DNA of 64,000 nt from Virgibacillus_R byunsanensis (GTDB taxonomy: Bacteria > Bacillota > Bacilli > Bacillales > Amphibacillaceae), in the NCBI RefSeq assembly GCF_042675965.1, contig NZ_JBHTKJ010000007.1, positions 1 to 64,000 on the forward strand. Direction: 5' to 3'. Positions 25,474 to 34,555 of the stretch are shown piece by piece. The stretch's first letter is position 1; each line of letters opens with the position of its first letter. A program made the position numbers and the translations under genes. The notes under the pieces were generated by a model, which had not been told where the DNA came from, made no database searches, and saw only the letters and a list, made by a program, of their open reading frames with translations.

Positions 25474-26670
25474 ATGAAGTTAATTATATCTATTATAAAA
25501 AGAGTTAGACAGATAAAATTAGTATCTAAATTTTACAGGTATGCTTTTCGTATCATTGGTTTCTTGCCAGTGGATAAAAAGCTAGTTATTTTTGAAAGTT
25601 TTCATGGTAAGCAGTATAGTGATAACCCACGAGCAATCTATGAATATATGCTAGAAAACCGCAAACAATATAAGATGTATTGGAGTGCGGATAGAAGAAA
25701 TACTAAATTATTTGAAAGCCAAAACGTTAAGTTTATTAGAAGATTTTCTGTTAAATGGCTACTAATGATGCCCAGGGCAGCCTATTGGATAACTAACAGT
25801 AGACTCCCTTTATGGTTTCCAAAACCAAAACATACTAAATATATACAAACTTGGCACGGTACACCTTTAAAGAAATTGGGTTCAGATATCGAAGAAGTAC
25901 TTATGCCTGGCACGGATACGGTTAAATACAAAAAAAATTTTCATTATGAAGCAAGTAAGTGGGATTATTTAGTATCCCCTAATGCGTATTCCACAAAAAT
26001 ATTTAGAAGAGCATTTGGTTTCAAAAAGGATGTAATAGAGTCAGGATATCCAAGAAATGATTTTATTATAAATTCAAATAATGATGTGACAATTACAAAC
26101 CTAAAAAAGCAGTGCAATATACCTGTTGACAAAAAGATTATTTTATATGCACCTACATGGAGAGACAATCAGTTTTATGCTGTAGGAAAGTATAAATTTG
26201 AATTGCAATTGGATTTGGATAAGCTATACACATCATTAGGGGATGAGTATATAATCCTGCTAAGACTTCATTATTTAGTAGCAGAAAATATAGACCTGAA
26301 TGGGTATGAGGGATTTGTATTTGATTTATCATACCACACTGATATTAGAGAGTTATATTTAATATCTGATATTTTAATTACAGACTATTCATCTGTGTTT
26401 TTTGATTATGCAAATTTGAAACGACCTATGCTTTTTTTCGTATATGATATAGAGGATTATCGAGACAATCTACGTGGGTTTTATTTTGACTTTGAAGAAA
26501 AAGCCCCTGGTCCATTCGTTAAAAAAACGGAAGATATTATAAATGAAGTCCTAGATATTAATGAAAATGGCTTTCAACCTTCAGCTAAAATTGAGGACTT
26601 TTATAAAAGTTTTTGCTATTTAGAAGATGGCAATGCAAGTGAACGAGTTGTTGACGAGGTGTTCAATTAA
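25474..26670 (+). CDS. TagF-like CDP-alditol phosphotransferase
   Basis: A 398-residue protein with the family pattern TWHGTPLKKLG, SGYPRNDF, YAPTWRDNQF, LLRLHYLVAEN and ITDYSSVFFDYANL. The usual HP of the second motif is HY here. An N-terminal basic/hydrophobic segment would place it at the membrane. Its catalytic core looks like that of TagF polymerases, though it is shorter than B. subtilis TagF. AAAGGGG precedes the ATG. With the 880-residue neighbour it probably forms a primase/polymerase pair, but which one polymerises cannot be told by eye. Confidence 0.8.
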   Translation: MKLIISIIKRVRQIKLVSKFYRYAFRIIGFLPVDKKLVIFESFHGKQYSDNPRAIYEYMLENRKQYKMYWSADRRNTKLFESQNVKFIRRFSVKWLLMMPRAAYWITNSRLPLWFPKPKHTKYIQTWHGTPLKKLGSDIEEVLMPGTDTVKYKKNFHYEASKWDYLVSPNAYSTKIFRRAFGFKKDVIESGYPRNDFIINSNNDVTITNLKKQCNIPVDKKIILYAPTWRDNQFYAVGKYKFELQLDLDKLYTSLGDEYIILLRLHYLVAENIDLNGYEGFVFDLSYHTDIRELYLISDILITDYSSVFFDYANLKRPMLFFVYDIEDYRDNLRGFYFDFEEKAPGPFVKKTEDIINEVLDINENGFQPSAKIEDFYKSFCYLEDGNASERVVDEVFN

Positions 26671-26683
26671 TTGATAAAATATT

Positions 26684-26720
26684 AGGCTTATTCCTATATG
26701 GGTAAGTCTTATTGTTTTTT
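26684..26720 (+). terminator. Terminator before tagGH
   Basis: AGGCTTATTC pairs with GGGTAAGTCT (10 bp with three G-U pairs), followed by ATTGTTTTTT. The T tail overlaps the -35 box of the next promoter. Confidence 0.7.
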
Positions 26721-26740
26721 ATGAAAAATGCTTGTATAAT
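26712..26740 (+). promoter_or_regulatory. Promoter of tagGH
   Basis: TTGTTT at 26712-26717, 17-bp spacer, TATAAT at 26735-26740. It lies 35 bp before the tagG start codon and overlaps the tail of the preceding terminator, a compact arrangement of two adjacent units. Confidence 0.6.
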
Positions 26741-26774
26741 TTAAAAGCGTATTATGTATTGAAAGGATATATTT

Positions 26775-27596
26775 ATGAAATCTGCAATCAAAATTGTAAA
26801 AGAACAAATAGAACATTTTTATTTAATACGAAGGTTGTCATTGTATGAACTGAAGAGCAAAAACCGAAGTAATTATTTAGGTATGGCATGGGAACTTATA
26901 AACCCTTTGATTCAAATCCTAATTTATTGGTTCGTATTTGGTAGTATTCGTCAAAGAAATGACGTAGATATAGCACCAGGAATGGATGCTGTACCATTTA
27001 TTAATTGGCTATTAGCTGGTTTTATTTTATGGATTTTCTTCTACCAGTCAACTATTCAAGGCTCTAAGTCGATTTATTCCAGGTTGCGGATGCTATCTAA
27101 AATGAATTTCCCAATGAGTGTAATACCAAACTTTGTGATTTTTTCACAATTTTATATTCACTTAATTATGCTAACAATTACAATAATTATATTTAACTTT
27201 ACAGGGTATTATATAAACATTTACTATCTTCAGTTGTTATATTTTATCTTTGCTACTTTTTGTTTGTTATTTGCCATATCACTTATAACTTCCACACTCT
27301 CAACTATTATAAGGGATGTGCACATGTTCTTAAATGCGACCCTTAGAATGCTTTTGTATTTATCGCCTATACTGTGGCAAATCACAATATTAGCAGATCC
27401 ATTACCAACAATATTGAAGGCTAACCCGCTTTACTATTTAATAGAAGGGTACCGGTCGGCATTATTTGGACTTGACTGGTACTTCATAGATCATTGGGAA
27501 TATACACTATATTTTTGGGGTTTAGTACTTGTATTATTCCTTATCGGATCGATTCTACATGTGAAGTTTAGAAGACACTTCATTGATTACTTATAA
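26775..27596 (+). CDS. tagG: Teichoic acid ABC transporter permease
   Basis: A 273-residue membrane protein of the ABC-2 type with six hydrophobic segments. It opens with the amphipathic RRLSLYELKSKNRSNYLGMAW and holds RLRMLSKMNFPMSVIPN and LSPILWQI, typical of TagG. With TagH it exports lipid-linked wall teichoic acid across the membrane. AAAGGA 8 nt upstream supports the start. TagH follows after 12 bp. Confidence 0.9.
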   Translation: MKSAIKIVKEQIEHFYLIRRLSLYELKSKNRSNYLGMAWELINPLIQILIYWFVFGSIRQRNDVDIAPGMDAVPFINWLLAGFILWIFFYQSTIQGSKSIYSRLRMLSKMNFPMSVIPNFVIFSQFYIHLIMLTITIIIFNFTGYYINIYYLQLLYFIFATFCLLFAISLITSTLSTIIRDVHMFLNATLRMLLYLSPILWQITILADPLPTILKANPLYYLIEGYRSALFGLDWYFIDHWEYTLYFWGLVLVLFLIGSILHVKFRRHFIDYL

Positions 27597-27608
27597 AGGC
27601 TTGTGATA

Positions 27609-28409
27609 ATGATGGAAAAAGCAATAATAGCTAAAAATGTTACGAAAAAATATAAGTTATATAACGGAACAAAGGAGCGAATATTAGATCTTGTGACTCC
27701 AAGGAATTATGGTAAGGATTTTTATGCCCTCACAAACGTTGGCTTTGAGGCTGAAAAAGGAGACGTTGTTGGATTTGTCGGAATAAATGGATCTGGGAAG
27801 TCTACCTTGTCTAATATTATTGCTGGTATCGTACCTGAGACTTCAGGCTCCGTAAAGGTTAATGGGCAGGCTTCATTGATTGCTGTTGCTTCTGGGCTTA
27901 AAGGAGATTTAACTGGAAGAGATAACATTGAATTAAAATGTTTAATGTTGGGATTCAGTAAAGCGGAAATCAACACACTTGAACCAGGTATTATTGAGTT
28001 CTCCGAATTAGGTGAATTTATTGATCAACCTGTTAAATCGTATTCAAGTGGAATGAAGTCACGGTTGGGCTTCGCAATTTCAGTTAACGTTAACCCAGAT
28101 ATATTAATTATTGACGAAGCACTTTCAGTAGGGGACAAAGCCTTTGCTGAAAAAAGTTTAGATAAGATGAGAGAGTTTAAAGAAAAAGGAAAAACAATGA
28201 TATTTGTGAGTCACTCAATTGGGCAAATGAAGCAATTTTGTGAAAAAATCCTATGGTTGGAGTTTGGCACGGTGAAAGACTTTGGTACAGTTGAAGAGGT
28301 AATACCAAAGTATGAGGACTTTTTGAAGCAATATAAGGATATGACCAAAAAGGAAAGAATTAAGTATAAAGAGGATGCACTAAAGAAACGAGAAAAAGTA
28401 CGAATGTAA
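27609..28409 (+). CDS. tagH: Teichoic acid ABC transporter ATPase
   Basis: A 266-residue ATPase. Walker A GINGSGKST, the signature SYSSGMKSRLGFA and Walker B ILIIDEALSVGD are intact, and the SSGM signature with the slightly divergent Walker region is typical of TagH/KpsT-type polysaccharide exporters. It lacks the long C-terminal extension found in B. subtilis TagH. The ATG at 27609 is chosen because AAAGG is 9 nt upstream; a GTG at 27603 and ATG at 27612 share the frame. It forms the exporter with TagG. Confidence 0.9.
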   Translation: MMEKAIIAKNVTKKYKLYNGTKERILDLVTPRNYGKDFYALTNVGFEAEKGDVVGFVGINGSGKSTLSNIIAGIVPETSGSVKVNGQASLIAVASGLKGDLTGRDNIELKCLMLGFSKAEINTLEPGIIEFSELGEFIDQPVKSYSSGMKSRLGFAISVNVNPDILIIDEALSVGDKAFAEKSLDKMREFKEKGKTMIFVSHSIGQMKQFCEKILWLEFGTVKDFGTVEEVIPKYEDFLKQYKDMTKKERIKYKEDALKKREKVRM

Positions 28410-28435
28410 ACAATGCTGTATTGAAAAAATACTAG

Positions 28436-28469
28436 GACTATTCTATTGATTATGGAATAGTCTTTTTTA
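28436..28469 (+). terminator. Terminator after tagGH
   Basis: GACTATTC pairs with GAATAGTC around an 11-nt loop, followed by TTTTTT. Confidence 0.75.
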
Positions 28470-28608
28470 TATTTGAAATAGTGATTTTTTTAAACATAAA
28501 TATTAATAATACGCTATTTTACTGCATAACTTGTCGATAAGTTCATGTATATAATCACTAAGCATAGTAGTATAATGAAACCAATATTTATATATGTGGG
28601 GGGTAGTT

Positions 28609-29298
28609 ATGAATAATTATAGCTTTATATTATTATCTGGCGGAATTGGAAAACGCATGCAGGTGAATATTCCTAAACAGTTCCTGTTGTTAGCGGGTAA
28701 GCCGATTTTTATTCATGTTCTAGAAAAAGTAGACAATATTGATTCGATAAAAGAAATTATTATTCCATGTCCAACAGAATTCATTTCTAAAACTCAAGAT
28801 ATTATTAACGATTACGGATTCTCTACACCTATTAATTGCATAGAAGGTGGGAAAAGCAGACAGGAATCAGTTTATAATGGATTGCTTGAAGCAGAATACG
28901 AACATACAGTTATTCATGAGGCGGTTCGCCCTTTTGTCTCACAGGAAGAATTCAAAACATTAATAAATGCTAAAAATGAAAGCGCTATTTTTGGTATTGA
29001 CATTCCCTTTACCGTCCTAAAAGGGAAAACAAAAGTAGAAGGTAATCTGGAACGAAACCAGTTAGTCAATGTTCAACTACCTCACAAATATAACGTTATG
29101 AAACTTCGGTATGCACACGAATGTGCTCGTGAGGACAAGTTAAACTTCACTGAGGATGCAAGTCTTTATTTTCATTATTATGAATCGAATATTCAAATAT
29201 TAAAAGGTAATGAGTATAATATTAAGATCACTAGACAGATTGATCGGAAAATTGCAGAGGCTATTTATAAAGAATCTATTTTAATGGAGGATTATTAA
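28609..29298 (+). CDS. IspD/TarI-like cytidylyltransferase
   Basis: A 229-residue enzyme of the IspD/TarI family. The N-terminal loop LLSGGIGKRM with KQFLLLAGKP binds CTP, and VIHEAVRPFVS is the conserved Arg/Asp region. In IspD the substrate is methylerythritol-4-phosphate; in TarI it is ribitol-5-phosphate. The teichoic acid context and the SDR gene directly behind favour TarI (CDP-ribitol). I start at ATG 28609, which has GGGGGG upstream; an in-frame upstream ATG covers that ribosome site. Its stop overlaps the next ATG by one base. Confidence 0.8.
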   Translation: MNNYSFILLSGGIGKRMQVNIPKQFLLLAGKPIFIHVLEKVDNIDSIKEIIIPCPTEFISKTQDIINDYGFSTPINCIEGGKSRQESVYNGLLEAEYEHTVIHEAVRPFVSQEEFKTLINAKNESAIFGIDIPFTVLKGKTKVEGNLERNQLVNVQLPHKYNVMKLRYAHECAREDKLNFTEDASLYFHYYESNIQILKGNEYNIKITRQIDRKIAEAIYKESILMEDY

Positions 29299-30038
29299 TG
29301 TCAAAAACGTGTATTATCACTGGGGCGAGTCGTGGAATAGGAAGAGCGATTGCGGTTTCGATGAGTATCCGAGATGACATTTCCAACTTTGTTTTAATCT
29401 CTAGAACAGAGTCGGGACTAGAGGAAACAGCTAAACAGATGAATTCTGAAAAACATATAACTTATTTTGCTTTGGATCTAACACATTATGAAGCAGTTAA
29501 GGATCTGGTACACGAAATTGGTTTGGAATATGGTACGATAGATATGCTTATTAATGTTGCAGGGTATGCTAATCCTAAATCTATTCTGGAAACGTCTATC
29601 AAGGATTGGGATAAAACCTATCAGATAAATGTACACTCGATTTTTAATATTACAAAGGAAACTGTTAAATTCATGAAAATAACAGGTGGAAAAATCTTGA
29701 ATGTAGCTTCTACTGCGGGTGGTTCGGCACGACCCGGTTGGTTAGCATATGCTTCATCAAAGGCCGCTATCATTAACATGTCCCAAACGTTATCAGAAGA
29801 ATTATCTGAATATGGTATATTAGTGTATTGTATTTCCCCTGGGAGGTGTGCTACTGAATTGAGAAAAGTATTAGCTCCTGATGAGGATCCAAATACTATT
29901 ATGCAGCCTGAACATGTAGGGGAAGTTGTAGGCCAATTATTATCTGATAACGGAGTATGTTTGGATGGGCAGAACATTGTCGTGCGAAAACAGGTAAAGA
30001 AAAACCAAAAGAAGCAGCCTTCTAAACAAACAACATAA
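29298..30038 (+). CDS. SDR oxidoreductase, likely ribulose-5-phosphate reductase
   Basis: A 246-residue short-chain dehydrogenase. NAD(P)-binding TGASRGIGRA is at residues 8-17, NVAG near 87-90, the catalytic Ser/Tyr/Lys set in NVASTAG and YASSKAA. In Haemophilus Bcs1 an IspD-like domain is fused to such an SDR domain and makes CDP-ribitol from ribulose-5-phosphate. Here the same two activities appear as adjacent coupled genes (TAATG overlap), instead of the zinc-dependent TarJ. The substrate is inferred from that analogy. The C terminus is basic and Gln/Lys-rich (KQVKKNQKKQPSKQ). Confidence 0.75.
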   Translation: MSKTCIITGASRGIGRAIAVSMSIRDDISNFVLISRTESGLEETAKQMNSEKHITYFALDLTHYEAVKDLVHEIGLEYGTIDMLINVAGYANPKSILETSIKDWDKTYQINVHSIFNITKETVKFMKITGGKILNVASTAGGSARPGWLAYASSKAAIINMSQTLSEELSEYGILVYCISPGRCATELRKVLAPDEDPNTIMQPEHVGEVVGQLLSDNGVCLDGQNIVVRKQVKKNQKKQPSKQTT

Positions 30039-30058
30039 TATAAGTAAGAGGCGATCCT

Positions 30059-31324
30059 ATGAGTAGTGAACAAGTGGATATTCTAATAGTAATTCTGTTA
30101 ATCTTAATTTTAATTTCTGTTAATGCCTCACTAATTAAAAAGATTAGATTAATAAGTAAACGTACATTGGTAGTAATAATACATTTTTTGTCAAAGCTAG
30201 TTCCAAAGTCTAGCAAACTTGTAGTATTTGGCGGAGAAAATGGACAAGGCTTTCGTGGGAATTCAAAATATTTGTTTTTACAAATGGTGGAAGATGAAAA
30301 GCTTAAATGTGTATGGATATCAAGAAATAATCAAGTTGTTAAAGATTTGGTAAACAAGGGATATACAGCATATAAACTTCACTCTTTAAAAGGTATTTAT
30401 GCTCAATTACGTGCTAAATTAGTCATTCATTCTCATTCTATTAATGATGATTTTAGCAAATCGTTTTTAGGAGGAGCTATTTCATATAATACATGGCATG
30501 GTGTGGGTTTGAAAAAAGTATGGGGAGCTAATAAAAGTACTTTTTCCTATAAAATATTACATGAAAAAAACCTTTTGAAGCATTTCTTTGGAAAGTTTGT
30601 TGTTAAAACAAACCAAGCTAAAATTAATTATGTTGTTTCTACGAGTGAAGATGTATCCTCCTACTACCCAGAAACGTTTATAGTACCTAAAGAAAATATA
30701 TTAGAGCTAGGGCAAGCTAGAAATGATGTGTTTTTTAAAAATACAAATGAAGATTTGGCTATTCCAGAGTGGATAAGAAACGGAAAAATTATTATGTATA
30801 TGCCTACACATCGAAAATTTGGTAAGCTCGAAACAGATATTAATCTGTTGTTTGACTTTCAGAAGTTAAACAAATTATGTTCCGACACTGGTTTTAATTT
30901 TTTGGTGAAACGCCATATGTATAGTAGTGGACAAGTTCCAACTACATATGAGCATATTATAGATATTAGTGAAGAATCTTATGATCCTCAGTTATTATTA
31001 AAATACACGGATATGTTAGTGACCGATTATTCCAGTTGCTATACAGATTACTTATTATTGAATAGACCTGTGCTGTTTTATAGTTATGATTTGGATGTCT
31101 ATTTGCAAAAATCTAATGAGATGTACTTTAGTTACTTTGATGTAACGCCTGGGCCAAAAGTGAAAGAATTTGCTGAGCTACTTCAGGGGATAGAAAATTT
31201 AATGGAAGAACCGAATTTATATGAGGAAGAAAGAAAACGTGTGTTAGATGTTTTTTACTCTGCAGAGAATCAAAAGGAAGTACTAGAAAAACAGGTGAAT
31301 TACATTTATAATCATTTTCTTTAA
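30059..31324 (+). CDS. TarL-like CDP-alditol phosphotransferase
   Basis: A 421-residue protein with an N-terminal membrane segment (about 8-25) and the glycerophosphotransferase-family core: YNTWHGVGLKKVWG, ELGQARNDVF, YMPTHRKFG, FLVKRHMYSS and VTDYSSCYTDYLLLNRP. The direct link to the cytidylyltransferase/SDR pair suggests that it uses CDP-ribitol as TarL does, but family members cannot be told apart by motif. GAGGCG precedes the ATG. The VKRH second-motif region differs from the HP form in the TagB-like copies. Confidence 0.75.
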   Translation: MSSEQVDILIVILLILILISVNASLIKKIRLISKRTLVVIIHFLSKLVPKSSKLVVFGGENGQGFRGNSKYLFLQMVEDEKLKCVWISRNNQVVKDLVNKGYTAYKLHSLKGIYAQLRAKLVIHSHSINDDFSKSFLGGAISYNTWHGVGLKKVWGANKSTFSYKILHEKNLLKHFFGKFVVKTNQAKINYVVSTSEDVSSYYPETFIVPKENILELGQARNDVFFKNTNEDLAIPEWIRNGKIIMYMPTHRKFGKLETDINLLFDFQKLNKLCSDTGFNFLVKRHMYSSGQVPTTYEHIIDISEESYDPQLLLKYTDMLVTDYSSCYTDYLLLNRPVLFYSYDLDVYLQKSNEMYFSYFDVTPGPKVKEFAELLQGIENLMEEPNLYEEERKRVLDVFYSAENQKEVLEKQVNYIYNHFL

Positions 31325-31346
31325 ATTTAATAGAAAGGTAGGTAAA

Positions 31347-32507
31347 ATGATGAAGAAATTAAAGCTAATACCTACTTTACTAGTAAAATATCTATTAATT
31401 ATTTCATATAGTTTGTTTTGTTTAGTTTTTAAAATAAACCCAAATAAAGTTACGTTTGCATCCTATCGGTCCAATACTATTAAGGATAACCTGGCTTATG
31501 TTAATGAAGAAATTGTTCGAAATTATCCATCCTATAACCGTTGTTATATTTTTAAGAAGTTTAATAGTACATTATTAGGAAAGGTTAGTTACATTATTCA
31601 TATGATAAAGGCATGCTTTCATTTAGCATCATCTCGTTATTTTATAATTGATGATTACTATTTTCCTATTTATGTAATAAAACCAAGACGGGGAATGGAT
31701 GTTATTCAATTATGGCACAGTGCTGGAGCGCTCAAGAAGTTTGGCTTAAGTACAGTTGGAAAACCGTTTGGACCTAGCCACGCTTATTTAAATCATGTAA
31801 ACATTCATGGGAACTATACAAAGGCATATGTAAGTTCAAGTGAAGTCATTCCGTTTTTTGCAGAGGCATTTGGGATGCAAAAAGAAAAAATTTATCCATT
31901 AGGAATACCAAGGACAGATTATTTTTTTGATGAAGGAACTATTGAAGAATTATACTTAAGTTTCTATGAAGCCTACCCAGAACTCAAAGATAAAAAACTA
32001 TTATTATATGCACCAACATTCCGTGGGAAGAGCCACTATCAGGAATCATTTAAATTACCGTTTGACGTAAAGTATATGAGCGCTAACTTGAAAGACGAAT
32101 ATGCATTATTGATTCACTTACATCCTTATATGCAGTCTGAACTAGAAATAGATGCAGATGGCTTTACATACCTTATTCATAATACATACACGATTCAAGA
32201 ATTTCTAGCATTAGCAGACATATTGGTCACAGATTATTCCACTGTTTTCTTTGATTACAGTTTGCTTAATAAACCAATGATATTTTATCCATATGATTTA
32301 AAACAATATAGGCGGGAACGTGACTTTTACTATTCTTATGAAGATATAATTCCTGGGCCGATTGTTACAAATACAGAATTATTGGTTAAAGTTATTAGTG
32401 AAAGTTCTTTTGAAAAGCGTGAAATTAATCGGTTCAGGGATCGTTTTTTTGATTATCAAGATGGTAAGGCATCGGAGCGAATTGTTGAACATATCTTTGA
32501 ACAGTAA
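31347..32507 (+). CDS. TagB-like CDP-alditol phosphotransferase
   Basis: A 386-residue family member with QLWHSAGALKKFG, LGIPRTDYFF, YAPTFRG, LIHLHPYMQS and VTDYSTVFFDYSLLNKP. It resembles the TagB copies at 16194 and 17859 more than the TagF types, including the hydrophobic N terminus. Two ATGs (31347, 31350) lie after GAAAGGTAGG. It follows the TarL-like gene by 22 bp and ends inside a bidirectional terminator, so tarI-SDR-tarL-tagB form one operon likely making a ribitol- or mixed-phosphate polymer. Confidence 0.78.
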   Translation: MMKKLKLIPTLLVKYLLIISYSLFCLVFKINPNKVTFASYRSNTIKDNLAYVNEEIVRNYPSYNRCYIFKKFNSTLLGKVSYIIHMIKACFHLASSRYFIIDDYYFPIYVIKPRRGMDVIQLWHSAGALKKFGLSTVGKPFGPSHAYLNHVNIHGNYTKAYVSSSEVIPFFAEAFGMQKEKIYPLGIPRTDYFFDEGTIEELYLSFYEAYPELKDKKLLLYAPTFRGKSHYQESFKLPFDVKYMSANLKDEYALLIHLHPYMQSELEIDADGFTYLIHNTYTIQEFLALADILVTDYSTVFFDYSLLNKPMIFYPYDLKQYRRERDFYYSYEDIIPGPIVTNTELLVKVISESSFEKREINRFRDRFFDYQDGKASERIVEHIFEQ

Positions 32508-32537
32508 AAAGCCTTTTTAGAGAAGGCTTTTTACTGT
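32501..32537. terminator. Bidirectional terminator between convergent genes
   Basis: A perfect 15-bp stem (32501-32515 with 32523-32537) with A-runs and T-runs on the two arms works in both directions. It overlaps the last codons of the TagB-like gene and of glpQ, so both coding ends are part of the hairpin. Confidence 0.85.
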
Positions 32538-33250
32538 TGTACAAATAAGGTTGGATTATTTGAGAATACCCCATCCACTCCATAACCTATTAATTCTTCA
32601 TATCTTTCGTTATTATTCACAGTATATGGGAAAACTTTATAGCCTAGAGCTTTACAGTTTTCTACAAAAGCTTTGTTCGTATAGACATTGTTTGGATGAA
32701 TACTACTAATTCTTAAGCCACTGTCTCTTGCATACTCCCATGTATTTATTATTCGATAATAAAACAGCATCCCCAGTTCCATATCTGGTGCAATTTCCTG
32801 TACTTTCTTTAGTGCGATATGATCAAAAGAAGAGATAATTATATGATCTAAGCGATTATGGTATTCCAGGCGATTTATTAGAATTTTTTCAATTCCATCA
32901 TAGATTACCGGGATGTTCTTAATTTCAATATTTAATAAAACCTCAGAAGGACAAATTTCTAGTACTTCTTCTAGTGTTGGAAGGGTTACTCCCATAAATT
33001 TATCACTAAAAGATGATCCTACTTCTATTTGTTTTATTTCATCTAATGTAAAATCCCTAATCAGTCCATCAACATTCTTATTAAATCGGGAAAGTCTGTG
33101 ATCATGACAAACCACCAGATAATTATCTTTAGTTAATTGCACGTCTAATTCAAGTGCTCTTGCACCATGTCCAAGCGCTTTTTTAAATGCAGGTATCGTG
33201 TTTTCGGGAGCTTCTGTAAGCGACCCTCGGTGGGCGAAGTTTAAAACCAA
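32531..33250 (-). CDS. glpQ: Glycerophosphodiester phosphodiesterase
   Basis: A 239-residue cytoplasmic-type enzyme hydrolysing glycerophosphodiesters to glycerol-3-phosphate and an alcohol. AHRGSLTEAPENTIPAF carries the catalytic His and Glu/Asn of the GDPD family, ELDVQLTKDNYLVVCHD the metal ligands and second His, and NIEIKN a further Glu. I prefer the TTG start at 33250 because AGGAGTG lies 8 nt upstream and the frame then begins right at the domain; an ATG at 33298 adds 16 residues without a ribosome site. No signal peptide is seen. It may recycle glycerophosphate during teichoic acid turnover. Confidence 0.88.
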   Translation of the reverse strand: MVLNFAHRGSLTEAPENTIPAFKKALGHGARALELDVQLTKDNYLVVCHDHRLSRFNKNVDGLIRDFTLDEIKQIEVGSSFSDKFMGVTLPTLEEVLEICPSEVLLNIEIKNIPVIYDGIEKILINRLEYHNRLDHIIISSFDHIALKKVQEIAPDMELGMLFYYRIINTWEYARDSGLRISSIHPNNVYTNKAFVENCKALGYKVFPYTVNNNERYEELIGYGVDGVFSNNPTLFVQQ

Positions 33251-33455
33251 ATGACATTCACTCCTATATAAACGTTTTAGATAATTAGATAATAACATAT
33301 ATCCAACTTTATTTACTGTCAGCTAGAATTTTTTTAATAAATAAGAGGATGCTAACTTTAGGCGGTAAATTAGTATTGGAGAGTTTTGTTCAAAACATTT
33401 ACAATGGTTTAAGTAGTATAAGCGTAAGTAGAACATAAGGAAATGAGGTGGCTAA

Positions 33456-34511
33456 GTGTTAAATATAGTTATTTTAGCCTTTTTGACATTATTAATTTCA
33501 TTAATCATTACTCCGGTAGTTATAAAATATGCTAAAAAATTAAATGCGACAGACAAACCAAATAACCGAAAAGTACATACAGATCCAATTCCGACTTTAG
33601 GCGGATTAGCCATTTTCATTAGTTTCCTTATTGGGTTGCTGATTCTACAGCCATCAAGTGAGTATCATTTAGCTATTGTTTGCGGGGCGTTTCTAATTAT
33701 TACGCTTGGTTTAATGGATGACTTATTTGATTTATCAGCTAAATTAAAGTTTCTAATACAAATAGCTGCTGCTGTATTGGTCGTTTTTTGGGGTGGATTA
33801 CAAGTTGAATTTATTAACTTGCCATTCGGTGGACAATTGCAATTTGGTTTTTTAAGTACACTTGTAACCGTTCTGTGGATAGTAGGGATTACAAATGCTA
33901 TTAACTTAATTGATGGGCTGGATGGGCTTGCTGCAGGTGTATCGTCCATTGCCTTATTTACCATTATCGGAATGGCTGTCATTATTGGGGACGTATATGT
34001 AACGACAATTGCATTAATATTACTATTCAGTACACTAGGATTCTTACGTTATAATTTTTATCCTGCCAAAATATTTATGGGTGATACAGGGGCGTTATTC
34101 TTAGGGTACATGATCTCTGTTCTGGCACTGCTTGGGTTTAAAAATGTAACGATTATTTCATTTGTTATTCCTATCTTTATTTTGGGAGTACCCATATCGG
34201 ATACATTAATTGCAATCGTACGCAGATATATTAACAAACAACCATTATCAAGTCCTGATAGTTCCCACCTGCACCATCGCTTAGTAAAGTCTGGATTCTC
34301 ACATAAACAAACCGTGTTATTTATTTACACGTTAAGCGCTATGTTTAGTGTAGCTGCTATATTATTTTCCATGACAACTATTTGGGGATCCATTGTGATT
34401 CTTGCGATTTCTTTATTTGCGGTACAGATTTTGATTGAAAACTTGGAAATGATAAATAGTGACTATAAACCAATAACAAAATTTGTTAAAGGTCTTAGGC
34501 AAAAATCATAA
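33456..34511 (+). CDS. tagO: Undecaprenyl-phosphate GlcNAc-1-phosphate transferase
   Basis: A 351-residue polytopic enzyme that starts wall teichoic acid (and other glycans) by moving GlcNAc-1-phosphate to undecaprenyl phosphate. Family marks are present: KVHTDPIPTLGG, LGLMDDLFDLS with the Asp pair, NLIDGLDGLAAG, KIFMGDTGALFLGY and HLHHRLVKSG. About ten membrane segments. GTG start with GAGGTGG upstream. Closed by the terminator at 34516-34551. Confidence 0.93.
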   Translation: MLNIVILAFLTLLISLIITPVVIKYAKKLNATDKPNNRKVHTDPIPTLGGLAIFISFLIGLLILQPSSEYHLAIVCGAFLIITLGLMDDLFDLSAKLKFLIQIAAAVLVVFWGGLQVEFINLPFGGQLQFGFLSTLVTVLWIVGITNAINLIDGLDGLAAGVSSIALFTIIGMAVIIGDVYVTTIALILLFSTLGFLRYNFYPAKIFMGDTGALFLGYMISVLALLGFKNVTIISFVIPIFILGVPISDTLIAIVRRYINKQPLSSPDSSHLHHRLVKSGFSHKQTVLFIYTLSAMFSVAAILFSMTTIWGSIVILAISLFAVQILIENLEMINSDYKPITKFVKGLRQKS

Positions 34512-34515
34512 CTAA

Positions 34516-34551
34516 AAAGCTGCTAACCCTGAAAATGGGGTTGGCAGCTTT
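34516..34551. terminator. Bidirectional terminator between tagO and LCP gene
   Basis: A 14-bp stem with one G-U pair (34516-34529 with 34538-34551), flanked by A-rich sequence on the left and TAATTTTAG on the right. It serves tagO and the convergent LCP gene ending at 34556. Confidence 0.8.
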
Positions 34552-34555
34552 AATT

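Noticed and set aside
33361..33368. GGCGGTAA resembling the ops/JUMPstart element
   Set aside because: The ops system with RfaH is proteobacterial, the match is partial, and the position before tagO is isolated.
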